A stretch of 64,000 bases of DNA from Ptiloglossa arizonensis (lineage: Eukaryota; Arthropoda; Insecta; Hymenoptera; Colletidae). The stretch covers positions 303,532 to 367,531 of the forward strand of contig NW_027478924.1 in NCBI RefSeq assembly GCF_051014685.1. Direction: 5' to 3'. The translations under genes and the position numbers were made by a program. Below, one piece after another: positions 21,430 to 36,100 of this stretch. Below the pieces are notes generated by a model that saw only the letters and a list, made by a program, of their open reading frames with translations, ran no database searches and was not told where the DNA came from. How positions within the stretch are numbered: position 1 is the first letter of the stretch; each line of letters begins with the position of its first letter.

Positions 21430-24400
21430 CTGCTGCTCCAAACGCTTAACCAGAATGGCCTAGGGAAAAAATACACATACCGTTGTAATCGGGCGAGTTT
21501 CTACCTTCAGATGCAATAGGAATTTTTGGGTTAGGTCAATCCGTTCGCGAGATATGGGAGTTTGAAGCCAAGAAATGGTAGAGAAGGCAAAAAATTCTTC
21601 ACAATTCTGCTGCTCCAAACGCTTAACCAGAATGGCCTAGGGAAAAAATACACATACCGTTGTAATCGGGCGAGTTTCTGCTTTCAGATGCAATAGGAAT
21701 TTTTGGGTTAGGTCAATCCGTTCGCGAGATATGGGACTTTGAAGCCAAGAAATGGTTGAGAAGGCAAAAAATGTTTCGCACTTCTGCTGCTCCAAACGCT
21801 TAACCAGAATGGCCTAGGGAAAAAATACACATACCGTTGTAATCGGGCGAGTTTCTGCTTTCAGATGCAACAGGAATTTTTGGGTTACGTCAATCCGTTC
21901 GCGAGATTTGGGAGTTTGAAGACAAGAAATGGTTGAGAAGGCAAAAAATTTTTCGCACTTCTGCTGCTCCAAACGCTTAACCAGAATGGCCTAGGGAAAA
22001 AATACACATACCTTTATAATCGGGCGAGTTTCTACTTTCAGATGCAATAGGAATTTTTGGGTTAGGTCAATCCGTTCGCGAGATATGGGAGTTTGTAGCT
22101 AAGAAATGGTTGAGAAGGCAAAAAATTTTTCGCAATGCTGCTGCTCCAAACGCTTAACCAGAATGGCCTAGGGAAAAAATACGCATAGCGTTATAATCGG
22201 GCGAGTTTCTACTTTCAGATGCAACAGGAATTTTTGGGTTAGGTCAATCCGTTCGCGAGATATGGGAGTTTGAAGCTAAGAAATGGTTGAGAAGACAACA
22301 AATTTTTCGCACTTCTGCTGCTCCAAACGCTTAACCAGAATGGCCTAGGGAAAAAATACACATACCGTTGTAATCGGGCGAGTTTCTACCTTCAGATGCA
22401 ATAGGAATTTTTGGGTTAGGTCAATCCGTTCGCGAGATATGGGAGTTTGAAGCCAAGAAATGGTAGAGAAGGCAAAAAATTTTTCACAATTCTGCTGCTC
22501 CAAACGCTTAACCAGAATGGCCTAGGGAAAAAATACAAAAACCGTTGTAATCGGGCGAGTTTCTACTTTCAGATGCAATAGGAATTTTTGGGTTAGGTCA
22601 ATCCGTTCGCGAGATATGGGAGTTTGAAGCCAAGAAATGGTAGAGAAGGCAAAAAATTTTTCACAATTCTGCTGCTCCAAACGCTTAACCAGAATGGCCT
22701 AGGGAAAAAATACACATACCGTTGCAATCGGGCGAGTTTCTACTTTCAGATGCAATAGGAATTTTTGGGTTAGGTCAATCCGTTCGCGAGATATGGGAGT
22801 TTGAAGACAAGAAATGGTTGAGAAGGCAAAAAATTTTTCGCAATTCTGCTGCTCCAAACGCTTAACCAGAATGGCCTAGGGAAAAAATACGAATACCGTT
22901 GTAATCGGGCGAGTTTCTACTTTCAGATGCAATAGGAATTTTTGGGTTAGGTCAATCCGTTCGCGAGATATGGGAGTTTGAAGCCAAGAAATGGTTGAGA
23001 AGGCAAGAAATTTTTCGCAATTCTGCTGCTCCAAACGCTTAACCAGAATTGCCTAGGGAAAAAATACAAATACAGTTGTAATCGGGCGAGTTTCTACATT
23101 CAGATGCAATACGAATTTTTGGGTTAGGTCAATCCGTTCGCGAGATATGGGAGTTTGAAGACAAGAAATGGTTGAGAAGGCAAAAAATTTTTCGCAATTC
23201 TGCTGCTCCAAACGCTTAACCAGAATGGCCTAGGGAAAAAATACAAATACCGTTGTAATCGGGCGAGTTTCTACTTTCAGTTGCAATACGAATTTTTGGG
23301 TTAGGTCAATCCGTTCGCGAGATATGGGACTTTGAAGCCAAGAAATGGTTGAGAAGGCAAAAAATTTTTCGCAATTCTGCTGCTCCAAACGCTTAACCAG
23401 AATGGCCTAGCGAAAAAATACACATACCGTTATAATCGGGCGAGTTTCTACTTTCAGATGCAACAGGAATTTTTGGGTTAGGTCAATCCGTTCGCGAGAT
23501 ATGGGAGTTTGAAGCTAAGAAATGGTTGAGAAGACAACAAATTTTTCGCACTTCTGCTGCTCCAAACGCTTAACCAGAATGGCCTAGGGAAAAAATACAC
23601 ATACCGTTGTAATCGGGCGAGTTTCTACCTTCAGATGCAATAGGAATTTTTGGGTTAGGTCAATCCGTTCGCGAGATATGGGAGTTTGAAGCCAAGAAAT
23701 GGTAGAGAAGGCAAAAAATTCTTCACAATTCTGCTGCTCCAAACGCTTAACCAGAATGGCCTAGGGAAAAAATACACATACCGTTGTAATCGGGCGAGTT
23801 TCTGCTTTCAGATGCAATAGGAATTTTTGGGTTAGGTCAATCCGTTCGCGAGATATGGGACTTTGAAGCCAAGAAATGGTTGAGAAGGCAAAAAATGTTT
23901 CGCACTTCTGCTGCTCCAAACGCTTAACCAGAATGGCCTAGGGAAAAAATACACATACCGTTGTAATCGGGCGAGTTTCTGCTTTCAGATGCAACAGGAA
24001 TTTTTGGGTTACGTCAATCCGTTCGCGAGATTTGGGAGTTTGAAGACAAGAAATGGTTGAGAAGGCAAAAAATTTTTCGCACTTCTGCTGCTCCAAACGC
24101 TTAACCAGAATGGCCTAGGGAAAAAATACACATACCTTTATAATCGGGCGAGATTCTACTTTCAGATGCAATAGGAATTTTTGGGTTAGGTCAATCCGTT
24201 CGCGAGATATGGGAGTTTGTAGCTAAGAAATGGTTGAGAAGGCAAAAAATTTTTCGCAATGCTGCTGCTCCAAACGCTTAACCAGAATGGCCTAGGGAAA
24301 AAATACGCATAGCGTTATAATCGGGCGAGTTTCTACTTTCAGATGCAACAGGAATTTTTGGGTTAGGTCAATCCGTTCGCGAGATATGGGAGTTTGAAGC

Positions 24401-25844
24401 TAAGAAATGGTTGAGAAGACAACAAATTTTTCGCACTTCTGCTGCTCCAAACGCTTAACCAGAATGGCCTAGGGAAAAAATACACATACCGTTGTAATCG
24501 GGCGAGTTTCTACCTTCAGATGCAATAGGAATTTTTGGGTTAGGTCAATCCGTTCGCGAGATATGGGAGTTTGAAGCCAAGAAATGGTAGAGAAGGCAAA
24601 AAATTTTTCACAATTCTGCTGCTCCAAACGCTTAACCAGAATGGCCTAGGGAAAAAATACAAAAACCGTTGTAATCGGGCGAGTTTCTACTTTCAGATGC
24701 AATAGGAATTTTTGGGTTAGGTCAATCCGTTCGCGAGATATGGGAGTTTGAAGCCAAGAAATGGTAGAGAAGGCAAAAAATTTTTCACAATTCTGCTGCT
24801 CCAAACGCTTAACCAGAATGGCCTAGGGAAAAAATACACATACCGTTGCAATCGGGCGAGTTTCTACTTTCAGATGCAATAGGAATTTTTGGGTTAGGTC
24901 AATCCGTTCGCGAGATATGGGAGTTTGAAGACAAGAAATGGTTGAGAAGGCAAAAAATTTTTCGCAATTCTGCTGCTCCAAACGCTTAACCAGAATGGCC
25001 TAGGGAAAAAATACGAATACCGTTGTAATCGGGCGAGTTTCTACTTTCAGATGCAATAGGAATTTTTGGGTTAGGTCAATCCGTTCGCGAGATATGGGAG
25101 TTTGAAGCCAAGAAATGGTTGAGAAGGCAAGAAATTTTTCGCAATTCTGCTGCTCCAAACGCTTAACCAGAATGGCCTAGGGAAAAAATACAAATACAGT
25201 TGTAATCGGGCGAGTTTCTACATTCAGATGCAATACGAATTTTTGGGTTAGTTCAATCCGTTCGCGAGATATGGGAGTTTGAAGACAAGAAATGGTTGAG
25301 AAGGCAAAAAATTTTTCGCAATTCTGCTGCTCCAAACGCTTAACCAGAATGGCCTAGGGAAAAAATACAAATACCGTTGTAATCGGGCGAGTTTCTACTT
25401 TCAGTTGCAATACGAATTTTTGGGTTAGGTCAATCCGTTCGCGAGATATGGGACTTTGAAGCCAAGAAATGGTTGAGAAAGCAAAAAATTTTTCGCAATT
25501 CTGCTGCTCCAAACGCTTAACCAGAATGGCCTAGCGAAAAAATACACATACCGTTATAATCGGGCGAGTTTCTACTTTCAGATGCAACAGGAATTTTTGG
25601 GTTAGGTCAATCCGTTCGCGAGATATGGGAGTTTGAAGCTAAGAAATGGTTGAGAAGACAACAAATTTTTCGCACTTCTGCTGCTCCAAACGCTTAACCA
25701 GAATGGCCTAGGGAAAAAATACACATACCGTTGTAATCGGGCGAGTTTCTACCTTCAGATGCAATAGGAATTTTTGGGTTAGGTCAATCCGTTCGCGAGA
25801 TATGGGAGTTTGAAGCCAAGAAATGGTAGAGAAGGCAAAAAATT
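21430..25844. repeat. Tandem duplication of a 12-monomer block (2124 bp)
   Basis: Markers recur at 2124-bp spacing: attcttcac at 21597 and 23721, gagatttggg near 21906 and 24030, gttgcaatcg near 22721 and 24845, and cctagcg at 23411 and 25535. Limits are approximate. The gagatttggg marker also occurs near 21021 (885 bp earlier) and 28455 (4425 bp later), so older and younger duplications overlap. Confidence 0.85.
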
Positions 25845-27670
25845 GTTCACAATTCTGCTGCTCCAAACGCTTAACCAGAATGGCCTAGGGAAAAAATACA
25901 AAAACCGTTGTAATCGGGCGAGTTTCTACTTTCAGATGCAATAGGAATTTTTGGGTTAGGTCAATCCGTTCGCGAGATATGGGAGTTTGAAGCCAAGAAA
26001 TGGTAGAGAAGGCAAAAAATTTTTCACAATTCTGCTGCTCCAAACGCTTAACCAGAATGGCCTAGGGAAAAAATACACATACCGTTGTAATCGGGCGAGT
26101 TTCTACTTTCAGATGCAATAGGAATTTTTGGGTTAGGTCAATCCGTTCGCGAGATATGGGAGTTTGAAGACAAGAAATGGTTGAGAAGGCAAAAAACTTT
26201 TCGCAATTCTGCTGCTCCAAACGCTTAACCAGAATGGCCTAGGGAAAAAATACGAATACCGTTGTAATCGGGCGAGTTTCTACTTTCAGATGCAATAGGA
26301 ATTTTTGGGTTAGGTCAATCCGTTCGCGAGATATGGGAGTTTGAAGACAAGAAATTGTTGAGAAGGCAAAAAATTTTTCGCAATTCTGCTGCTCCAAACG
26401 CTTAACCAGAATGGCCTGGGGAAAAAATACACATACCGTTGTAAACGGGCGAGTTTCTACCTTCAGATGCAATAGGAATTTTTGGGTTAGGTCAATCCGT
26501 TCGCGAGATATGGGAGTTTGAAGCCAAAAAATGGTAGAGAAGGCAAAAAATATTTCACAATTCTGCTGCTCCAAACGCTTAACCAGAATGGCCTAGGGAA
26601 AAAATACAAAAACCGTTGTAATCGGGCGAGTTTTTACTTTCAGATGCAATACGAATTTTTGGGTTAGGTCAATCCGTTCGCGAGATATGGGACTTTGAAG
26701 CCAAGAAATGGTTGAGAAGGCAAAAAATTTTTCGCAATTCTGCTGCTCCAAACGCTTAACCAGAATGGCCTAGGGAAAAAATACACATACCGTTGTAATC
26801 GGGCGAGTTTCTACTTTCAGATGCAATAGGAATTTTTGGGTTAGGTCAATCCGTTCGCGAGATATGGGAGTTTGAAGCTAAGAAATGGTTGAGAAGACAA
26901 CAAATTTTTCGCACTTCTGCTGCTCCAAACGCTTAACCAGAATGGCCTAGGGAAAAAATACGCATACCGTTATAATCGGGCGAGTTTCTACTTTCAGATG
27001 CAATAGGAATTTTTGGGTTAGGTCAATCCGTTCGCGAGATATGGGAGTTTGAAGCCAAGAAATGGTTGAGAAGGCAAAAAATTTTTCGCAATTCTGCTGC
27101 TCCAAACGCTTAACCAGAATGGCCTAGGGAAAAAATACACATACCGTTGTAATCGGGCGAGTTTCTACCTTCAGATGCAATAGGAATTTTTGGGTTAGGT
27201 CAATCCGTTCGCGAGATATGGGAGTTTGAAGCCAAGAAATGGTAGAGAAGGCAAAAAATTTCTCACAATTCTGCTGCTCCAAACGCTTAACCAGAATGGC
27301 CTAGGGAAAAAATACACATACCGTTGTAATCGGGCGAGTTTCTACTTTCAGATGCAATAGGAATTTTTGGGTTAGGTCAATCCCTTCGCGAGATATGGGA
27401 CTTTGAAGCCAAGAAATGGTTGAAAAGGCAAGAAATTTTTCGCAATTCTGCTGCTCCAAACGCTTAACCAGAATGGCCTAGGGAAAAAATACAAATACAG
27501 TTGTAATCGGGCGAGTTTCTACTTTCAGATGCAATACGAATTTTTGGGTTAGGTCAACCCGTTCGCGAGATATGGGAGTTTGAAGACAAGAAATGGTTGA
27601 GAAGGCAAAAAATTTTTCGCAATTCTGCTGCTCCAAACGCTTAACCAGAATGGCCTAGGGAAAAAATACA
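25223..27670. repeat. Third copy of part of the long duplicated block
   Basis: Matches 18320-20767 at a shift of 6903 bp (39 monomers) and 10243-12690 at 14980 bp. It includes the cctgggg monomer and the cctagcg change. A ttagctcaatcc marker near 27729 is shared only with copy 1 (near 12749), beyond the point where copy 2 diverges, so this copy descends from a copy-1-like source. Confidence 0.82.
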
Positions 27671-28145
27671 AATACCGTTGTAATCGGGCGAGTTTCTACT
27701 TTCAGTTGCAATACGAATTTTTGGGTTAGCTCAATCCGTTCGCGAGATATGGGACTTTGAAGCCAAGAAATGGTTGAGAAGGCAAAAAATTTTTCGCAAT
27801 TCTGCTGCTCCAAACGCTTAACCAGAATGGCCTAGGGAAAAAATACACATACCGTTATAATCGGGCGAGTTTCTACTTTCAGATGCAATAGGAATTTTTG
27901 GGTTAGGTCAATCCGTTCGCGAGATATGGGAGTTTGAAGCTAAGAAATGGTTGAGAAGGCAAAAAATTTTGCCCAATTCTGCTGCTCCAAACGCTTAACC
28001 AGAATGGCCTAGGGAAAAAATACACATACCGTTGTAATCGGGCGAGTTTCTACCTTCAGATGCAATAGGAATTTTTGGGTTAGGTCAATCCGTTCGCGAG
28101 ATATGGGAGTTTGAAGCCAAGAAATGGTAGAGAAGGCAAAAAATT

Positions 28146-29500
28146 CTTCACAATTCTGCTGCTCCAAACGCTTAACCAGAATGGCCTAGGGAAAAAATAC
28201 ACATACCGTTGTAATCGGGCGAGTTTCTGCTTTCAGATGCAATAGGAATTTTTGGGTTAGGTCAATCCGTTCGCGAGATATGGGACTTTGAAGCCAAGAA
28301 ATGGTTGAGAAGGCAAAAAATTTTTCGCACTTCTGCTGCTCCAAACGCTTAACCAGAATGGCCTAGGGAAAAAATACACATACCGTTGTAATCGGGCGAG
28401 TTTCTGCTTTCAGATGCAACAGGAATTTTTGGGTTACGTCAATCCGTTCGCGAGATTTGGGAGTTTGAAGACAAGAAATGGTTGAGAAGGCAAAAAATTT
28501 TTCGCACTTCTGCTGCTCCAAACGCTTAACCAGAATGGCCTAGGGAAAAAATACACATACCTTTATAATCGGGCGAGTTTCTACTTTCAGATGCAATAGG
28601 AATTTTTGGGTTAGGTCAATCCGTTCGCGAGATATGGGAGTTTGTAGCTAAGAAATGGTTGAGAAGGCAAAAAATTTTTCGCAATGCTGCTGCTCCAAAC
28701 GCTTAACCAGAATGGCCTAGGGAAAAAATACGCATAGCGTTATAATCGGGCGAGTTTCTACTTTCAGATGCAACAGGAATTTTTGGGTTAGGTCAATCCG
28801 TTCGCGAGATATGGGAGTTTGAAGCTAAGAAATGGTTGAGAAGACAACAAATTTTTCGCACTTCTGCTGCTCCAAACGCTTAACCAGAATGGCCTAGGGA
28901 AAAAATACACATACCGTTGTAATCGGGCGAGTTTCTACCTTCAGATGCAATAGGAATTTTTGGGTTAGGTCAATCCGTTCGCGAGATATGGGAGTTTGAA
29001 GACAAGAAATGGTTGAGAAGGCAAAAAATTTTTCACAATTCTGCTGCTCCAAACGCTTAACCAGAATGGCCTAGGGAAAAAATACAAAAACCGTTGTAAT
29101 CGGGCGAGTTTCTACTTTCAGATGCAATAGGAATTTTTGGGTTAGGTCAATCCGTTCGCGAGATATGGGAGTTTGAAGCCAAGAAATGGTAGAGAAGGCA
29201 AAAAATTTTTCACAATTCTGCTGCTCCAAACGCTTAACCAGAATGGCCTAGGGAAAAAATACACATACCGTTGCAATCGGGCGAGTTTCTACTTTCAGAT
29301 GCAATAGGAATTTTTGGGTTAGGTCAATCCGTTCGCGAGATATGGGAGTTTGAAGACAAGAAATGGTTGAGAAGGCAAAAAATTTTTCGCAATTCTGCTG
29401 CTCCAAACGCTTAACCAGAATGGCCTAGGGAAAAAATACGAATACCGTTGTAATCGGGCGAGATTCTACTTTCAGATGCAATAGGAATTTTTGGGTTAGG
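28146..29500. repeat. Recurrence of a 7-8 monomer run at 4425 bp
   Basis: The run attcttcac, gagatttggg, acgcatagcg and gttgcaatcg repeats from 23721-25075 at a shift of 4425 bp (25 monomers). Markers at 28455 and 29270 confirm the spacing. Edges are approximate. Confidence 0.75.
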
Positions 29501-31287
29501 TCAATCCGTTCGCGAGATATGGGAGTTTGAAGACAAGAAATTGTTGAGAAGGCAAAAAATTTTCGCAATTCTGCTGCTCCAAACGCTTAACCAGAATGGC
29601 CTAGGGAAAAAATACACATACCGTTGTAATCGGGCGAGTTTCTACCTTCAGATGCAATAGGAATTTTTGGGTTAGGTCAATCCGTTCGCGAGATATGGGA
29701 GTTTGAAGCCAAAAAATGGAAGAGAAGGCAAAAAATATTTCACAATTCTGCTGCTCCAAACGCTTAACCAGAATGGCCTAGGGAAAAAATACAAAAACCG
29801 TTGTAATCGGGCGAGTTTTTACTTTCAGATGCAATACGAATTTTTGGGTTAGGTCAATCCGTTCGGGAGATATGGGACTTGAAGCCAAGAAATGGTTGAG
29901 AAGGCAAAAAATTTTTCGCAATTCTGCTGCTCCAAACGCTTAACCAGAATGGCCTAGGGAAAAAATACATATACCGTTGTAATCGGGCGAGTTTCTACTT
30001 TCAGATGCAATAGGAATTTTTGGGTTAGGTCAATCCCTTCGCGAGATATGGGACTTTGAAGCCAAGAAATGGTTGAGAAGGCAAGAAATTTTTCGCAATT
30101 CTGCTGCTCCAAACGCTTAACCAGAATGGCCTAGGGAAAAAATACAAATACAGTTGTAATCGGGCGAGTATCTTCTTTCAGATGCAATACGAATTTTTGG
30201 GTTAGGTCAATCCGTTCGCGAGATATGGGAGTTTGAAGCCAAGAAATGGTAGAGAAGGCAAAAAATTTTTCACAATTCTGCTGCTCCAAACGCTTAACCA
30301 GAATGGCCTAGGGAAAAAATACACATACCGTTGCAATCGGGCGAGTTTCTACTTTCAGATGCAATAGGAATTTTTGGGTTAGGTCAATCCGTTCGCGAGA
30401 TATGGGTGTTTGAAGACAAGAAATGGTTGAGAAGGCAAAAAATTTTTCGCAATTCTGCTGCTCCAAACGCTTAACCAGAATGGCCTAGGGAAAAAATACG
30501 AATACCGTTGTAATCGGGCGAGATTCTACTTTCAGATGCAATAGGAATTTTTGGGTTAGGTCAATCCGTTCGCGAGATATGGGAGTTTGAAGACAAGAAA
30601 TTGTTGAGAAGGCAAGAAATTTTTCGCAATTCTGCTGCTCCAAACGCTTAACCAGAATGGCCTAGGGAAAAAAATACACATACCGTTGTAATCGGGCGAG
30701 TTTCTACCTTCAGATGCAATAGGAATTTTTGGGTTAGGTCAATCCGTTCGCGAGATATGGGAGTTTGAAGCCAAAAAATGGTAGAGAAGGCAAAAAATAT
30801 TTCACAATTCTGCTGCTCCAAACGCTTAACCAGAATGGCCTAGGGAAAAAATACAAAAACCGTTGTAATCGGGCGAGTTTTTACTTTCAGATGCAATACG
30901 AATTTTTGGGTTAGGTCAATCCGTTCGGGAGATATGGGACTTTGAAGCCAAGAAATGGTTGAGAAGGCAAAAAATTTTTCGCAATTCTGCTGCTCCAAAC
31001 GCTTAACCAGAATGGCCTAGGGAAAAAATACATATACCGTTGTAATCGGGCGAGTTTCTACTTTCAGATGCAATAGGAATTTTTGGGTTAGGTCAATCCC
31101 TTCGCGAGATATGGGACTTTGAAGCCAAGAAATGGTTGAGAAGGCAAGAAATTTTTCGCAATTCTGCTGCTCCAAACGCTTAACCAGAATGGCCTAGGGA
31201 AAAAATACAAATACAGTTGTAATCGGGCGAGTATCTTCTTTCAGATGCAATACGAATTTTTGGGTTAGGTCAATCCGTTCGCGAGAT
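29126..31287. repeat. Tandem duplication of a 6-monomer block (about 1062 bp)
   Basis: Shared rare markers are gttgcaatcg (29270, 30330), gagattcta (near 29461, 30521), ccgttcggga (near 29859, 30920) and the tatcttctttc run (near 30169, 31232). The observed spacing is 1060-1063 because the copies differ by single-base indels in runs. Confidence 0.85.
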
Positions 31288-33189
31288 ATGGGAGTTTGAA
31301 GACAAGAAATGGTTGAGAAGGCAAAAAATTTTTCGCAATTCTGCTGCTCCAAACGCTTAACCAGAAAGGCCTAGGGAAAAAATACACATACCGTTATAAT
31401 CGGGCGAGTTTCTACTTTCAGATGCAATAGGAATTTTTGGGTTAGGTCAATCCGTTCGCGAGATATGGGAGTTTGAAGCTAAGAAATGGTTGAGAAGGCA
31501 AAAAATTTTGCCCAATTCTGCTGCTCCAAACGCTTAACCAGAATGGCCTAGGGAAAAAAATACACATACCGTTGTAATCGGGCGAGTTTCTACCTTCAGA
31601 TGCAATAGGAATTTTTGGGTTAGGTCAATCCGTTCGCGAGATATGGGAGTTTGAAGCCAAGAAATGGTAGAGAAGGCAAAAAATTTTTCACAATTCTGCT
31701 GCTCCAAAAGCTTAACCAGAATGGCCTAGGGAAAAAATACACATACCGTTGTAATCGGGCGAGTTTCTACTTTCAGATGCAATAGGAATTTTTGGGTTAG
31801 GTCAATCCGTTCGCGAGATATGGACTTTGAAGCCAAGAAATGGTTGAGAAGGCAAAAAATTTTTCGCAATTCTGCTGCTCCAAACGCTTAACCAGAATGG
31901 CCTAGGGAAAAAATACACATACCGTTGTAATCGGGCGAGTTTCTGCTTTCAGATGCAACAGGAATTTTTGGGTTACGTCAATCCGTTCGCGAGATATGGG
32001 AGTTTGAAGACAAGAAATGGTTGAGGAGGCAAAAAATTTTTCGCAATTCTGCTGCTCCAAACGCTTAACCAGAATGGCCTAGGGAAAAAATACACATACC
32101 GTTGTAATAGGGCGAGTTTCTACATTCAGATGCAATAGGAATTTTTGGGTTAGGTCAATCCGTTCGCGAGATATGGGAGTTTGAAGCCAAGAAATGGTAG
32201 AGAAGGCAAAAAATTTTTCACAATTCTGCTGCTCCAAACGCTTAACCAGAATGGCCTAGGGAAAAAATACACATACCGTTGTAATCGGGCGAGTTTCTAC
32301 TTTCAGATGCAATAGGAATTTTTGGGTTAGGTCAATTCCGTTCGCGAGATATGGGACTTTGAAGCCAAGAAATGGTTGAGAAGGCAAAAAATTTTTCGCA
32401 ATTCTGCTGCTCCAAACGCTTAACCAGAATGGCCTAGGGAAAAAATACACATACCGTTGTAATCGGGCGAGTTTCTGCTTTCAGATGCAACAGGAATTTT
32501 TGGGTTACGTCAATCCGTTCGCGAGATATGGGAGTTTGAAGACAAGAAATGGTTGAGGAGGCAAAAAATTTTTCGCAATTCTGCTGCTCCAAACGCTTAA
32601 CCAGAATGGCCTAGGAAAAAATACACATACCGTTGTAATCGGGCGAGTTTCTGCTTTCAGATGCAACAGGAATTTTTGGGTTACGTCAATCCGTTCGCGA
32701 GATATGGGAGTTTGAAGACAAGAAATGGTTGAGGAGGCAAAAAATTTTTCGCAATTCTGCTGCTCCAAACGCTTAACCAGAATGGCCTAGGGAAAAAATA
32801 CACATACCGTTGTAATAGGGCGAGTTTCTACATTCAGATGCAATAGGAATTTTTGGGTTAGGTCAATCCGTTCGCGAGATATGGGAGTTTGAAGCCAAGA
32901 AATGGTAGAGAAGGCAAAAAATTTTTCACAATTCTGCTGCTCCAAACGCTTAACCAGAATGGCCTAGGGAAAAAATACACATACCGTTGTAATCGGGCGA
33001 GTTTCTACTTTCAGATGCAATAGGAATATTTGGGTTAGGTCAATCCGTTCGCGAGATATGGGACTTTGAAGCCAAGAAATGGTTGAGAAGGCAAAAAATT
33101 TTTCGCAATTCTGCTGCTCCAAACGCTTAACCAGAATGGCCTAGGGAAAAAATACAAATTCCGTTGTAATCGGGCGAGTTTCTACTTTC

Positions 33190-36100
33190 AGATGCAATAG
33201 GAATTTTTGGGTTAGGTCAATCCGTTCCCGTGATATGGGAGTTTGAAGCTAAGAAATGGTTGAGAAGACAACAAATTTTTCGCACTTCTGCTGCTCCAAA
33301 CGCTTAACCAGAATGGCCTAGGGATAAAATACACATACCTTTATAATCGGGCGAGTTTCTACTTTCAGATGCAATAGGAATTTTTGGGTTAGGTCAATCC
33401 GTTCGCGAGATATGGGAGTTTGTAGCTAAGAAATGGTTGAGAAGGCAAAAAATTTTTCGCAATGCTGCTGCTCCAAACGCTTAACCAGAATGGCCTAGGG
33501 AAAAAATACACATACCGTTGTAATCGGGCGAGTTTCTACTTTCAGATGCAACAGGAATTATTGGGTTAGGTCAATCCGTTCGCGAGATATGGGAGTTTGA
33601 AGCTAAGAAATGGTTGAGAAGACAACAAATTTTTCGCACTTCTGCTGCTCCAAACGCTTAACCAGAATGGCCTAGGGAAAAAATACACATACCGTTGTAA
33701 TCGGGCGGGTTTCTACTTTCAGATGCAATAGGAATTTTTGGGTTAGGTCAATCCGTTCGCGAGATATGGGACTTTGAAGCCAAGAAATGCTTGAGAAGGC
33801 AAAAAATTTTTCGCAATTCTGCTGCTCCAAACGCTTAACCAGAATGGCCTAGGGAAAAAATACACATACCGTTGTAATCGGGCGAGTTTCTGCTTTCAGA
33901 TGCAATAGGAATTTTTGGGTTAGGTCAATCCGTTCGCGAGATATGGGACTTTGAAGCCAAGAAATGGTTGAGAAGGCAAAAAACTTTTCGCAATTCTGCT
34001 GCTCCAAACGCTTAACCAGAATGGCCTAGGGAAAAAATACACATACCGTTATAATCTGGCGAGTTTCTACTGTCAGATGCAATAGGAATTTTTGGGTTAG
34101 GTCAATCCGTTCGCGAGATATGGGAGTTTGAAGCTAAGAAATGGTTGAGAAGGCAAAAAATTTTTCACAATTCTGCTGCTCCAAACGTTTAACCAGAATG
34201 GCCTAGGGAAAAAATACACATACCGTTGTAATCGGGCGAGTTTCTGCTTTCAGATGCAACAGGAATTTTTGGGTTACGTCAATCCGTTCGCGAGATATGG
34301 GAGTTTGAAGACAAGAAATGGTTGAGGAGGCAAAAAATTTTTCGCAATTCTGCTGCTCCAAACGCTTAACCAGAATGGCCTAGGGAAAAAATACACATAC
34401 CGTTGTAATCGGGCGAGTTTCTACATTCAGATGCAATAGGAATTTTTGGGTTAGGTCAATCCGTTCGCGAGATATGGGAGTTTGAAGCCAAGAAATGGTA
34501 GAGAAGGCAAAAAATTTTTCACAATTCTGCTGCCCCAAACGCTTAACCAGAATGGCCTAGGGAAAAAATACACATACCGTTGTAATCGGGCGAGTTTCTA
34601 CTTTCAGATGCAATAGGAATATTTGGGTTAGGTCAATCCGTTCGCGAGATATGGGACTTTGAAGCCAAGAAATGGTTGAGAAGGCAAAAAATTTTTCGCA
34701 ATTCTGCTGCTCCAAACGCTTAACCAGAATGGCCTAGGGAAAAAATACAAATTCCGTTGTAATCGGGCGAGTTTCTACTTTCAGATGCAATAGGAATTTT
34801 TGGGTTAGGTCAATCCGTTCGCGAGATATGGGAGTTTGAAGCCAAGAAATGGTTGAGAAGGCAAAAAATTTTTCGCAATTCTGCTGCTCCAAACGCTTAA
34901 CCAGAATGGCCTAGGGAAAAAATACACATACCGTTATAATCAGGCGAGCTTCTACTTTCAGATGCAATAGGAATTTTTGGGTTAGGTCAATCCGTTCGCG
35001 AGATATGGGAGTTTGAAGCTAAGAAATGGTTGAGAAGGCAAAAAATTTTGCCCAATTCTGCTGCTCCAAACGCTTAACCAGAATGGCCTAGGGAAAAAAT
35101 ACACATACCGTTGTAATCGGGCGAGTTTCTACCTTCAGATGCAATAGGAATTTTTGGGTTAGGTCAATCCGTTCGCGAGATATGGGAGTTTGAAGCCAAG
35201 AAATGGTAGAGAAGGCAAAAAATTTTTCACAATTCTGCTGCTCCAAACGCTTAACCATAATGGCCTAGGGAAAAAATACACATACCGTTGTAATCGGGCG
35301 AGTTTCTACTTTCAGATGCAATAGGAATTTTTGGGTTAGGTCAATCCGTTCGCGAGATATGGGACTTTGAAGCCAAGAAATGGTTGAGAAGGCAAAAAAT
35401 TTTTCGCAATTCTGCTGCTCCAAACGCTTAACCAGAATGGCCTAGGGAAAAAATACACATACCGTTGTAATCGGGCGAGTTTCTGCTTTCAGATGCAACA
35501 GGAATTTTTGGGTTACGTCAATCCGTTCGCGAGATATGGGAGTTTGAAGACAAGAAATGGTTGAGGAGGCAAAAAATTTTTCGCAATTCTGCTGCTCCAA
35601 ACGCTTAACCAGAATGGCCTAGGGAAAAAATACACATACCGTTATAATCGGGCGAGTTTCTACTTTCAGATGCAATAGGAATTTTTGGGTTAGGTCAATC
35701 CGTTCGCGAGGTATGGGACTTTGAAGCCAAGAAATGGTTGAGAAGGCAAAAAATTTTTCGCAATTCTGCTGCTCCAAACGCTTAACCAGAATGGCCTAGG
35801 GAAAAAATACACATACCGTTGTAATCGGGCGAGTTTCTACCTTCAGATGCAATAGGAATTTTTGGGTTAGGTCAATCCGTTCCCGTGATATGGGAGTTTG
35901 AAGCTAAGAAATGGTTGAGAAGACAACAAATTTTTCGCACTTCTGCTGCTCCAAACGCTTAACCAGAATGGCCTAGGGATAAAATACACATACCTTTATA
36001 ATCGGGCGAGTTTCTACTTTCAGATGCAATAGGAATTTTTGGGTTAGGTCAATCCGTTCGCGAGATATGGGAGTTTGTAGCTAAGAAATGGTTGAGAAGG

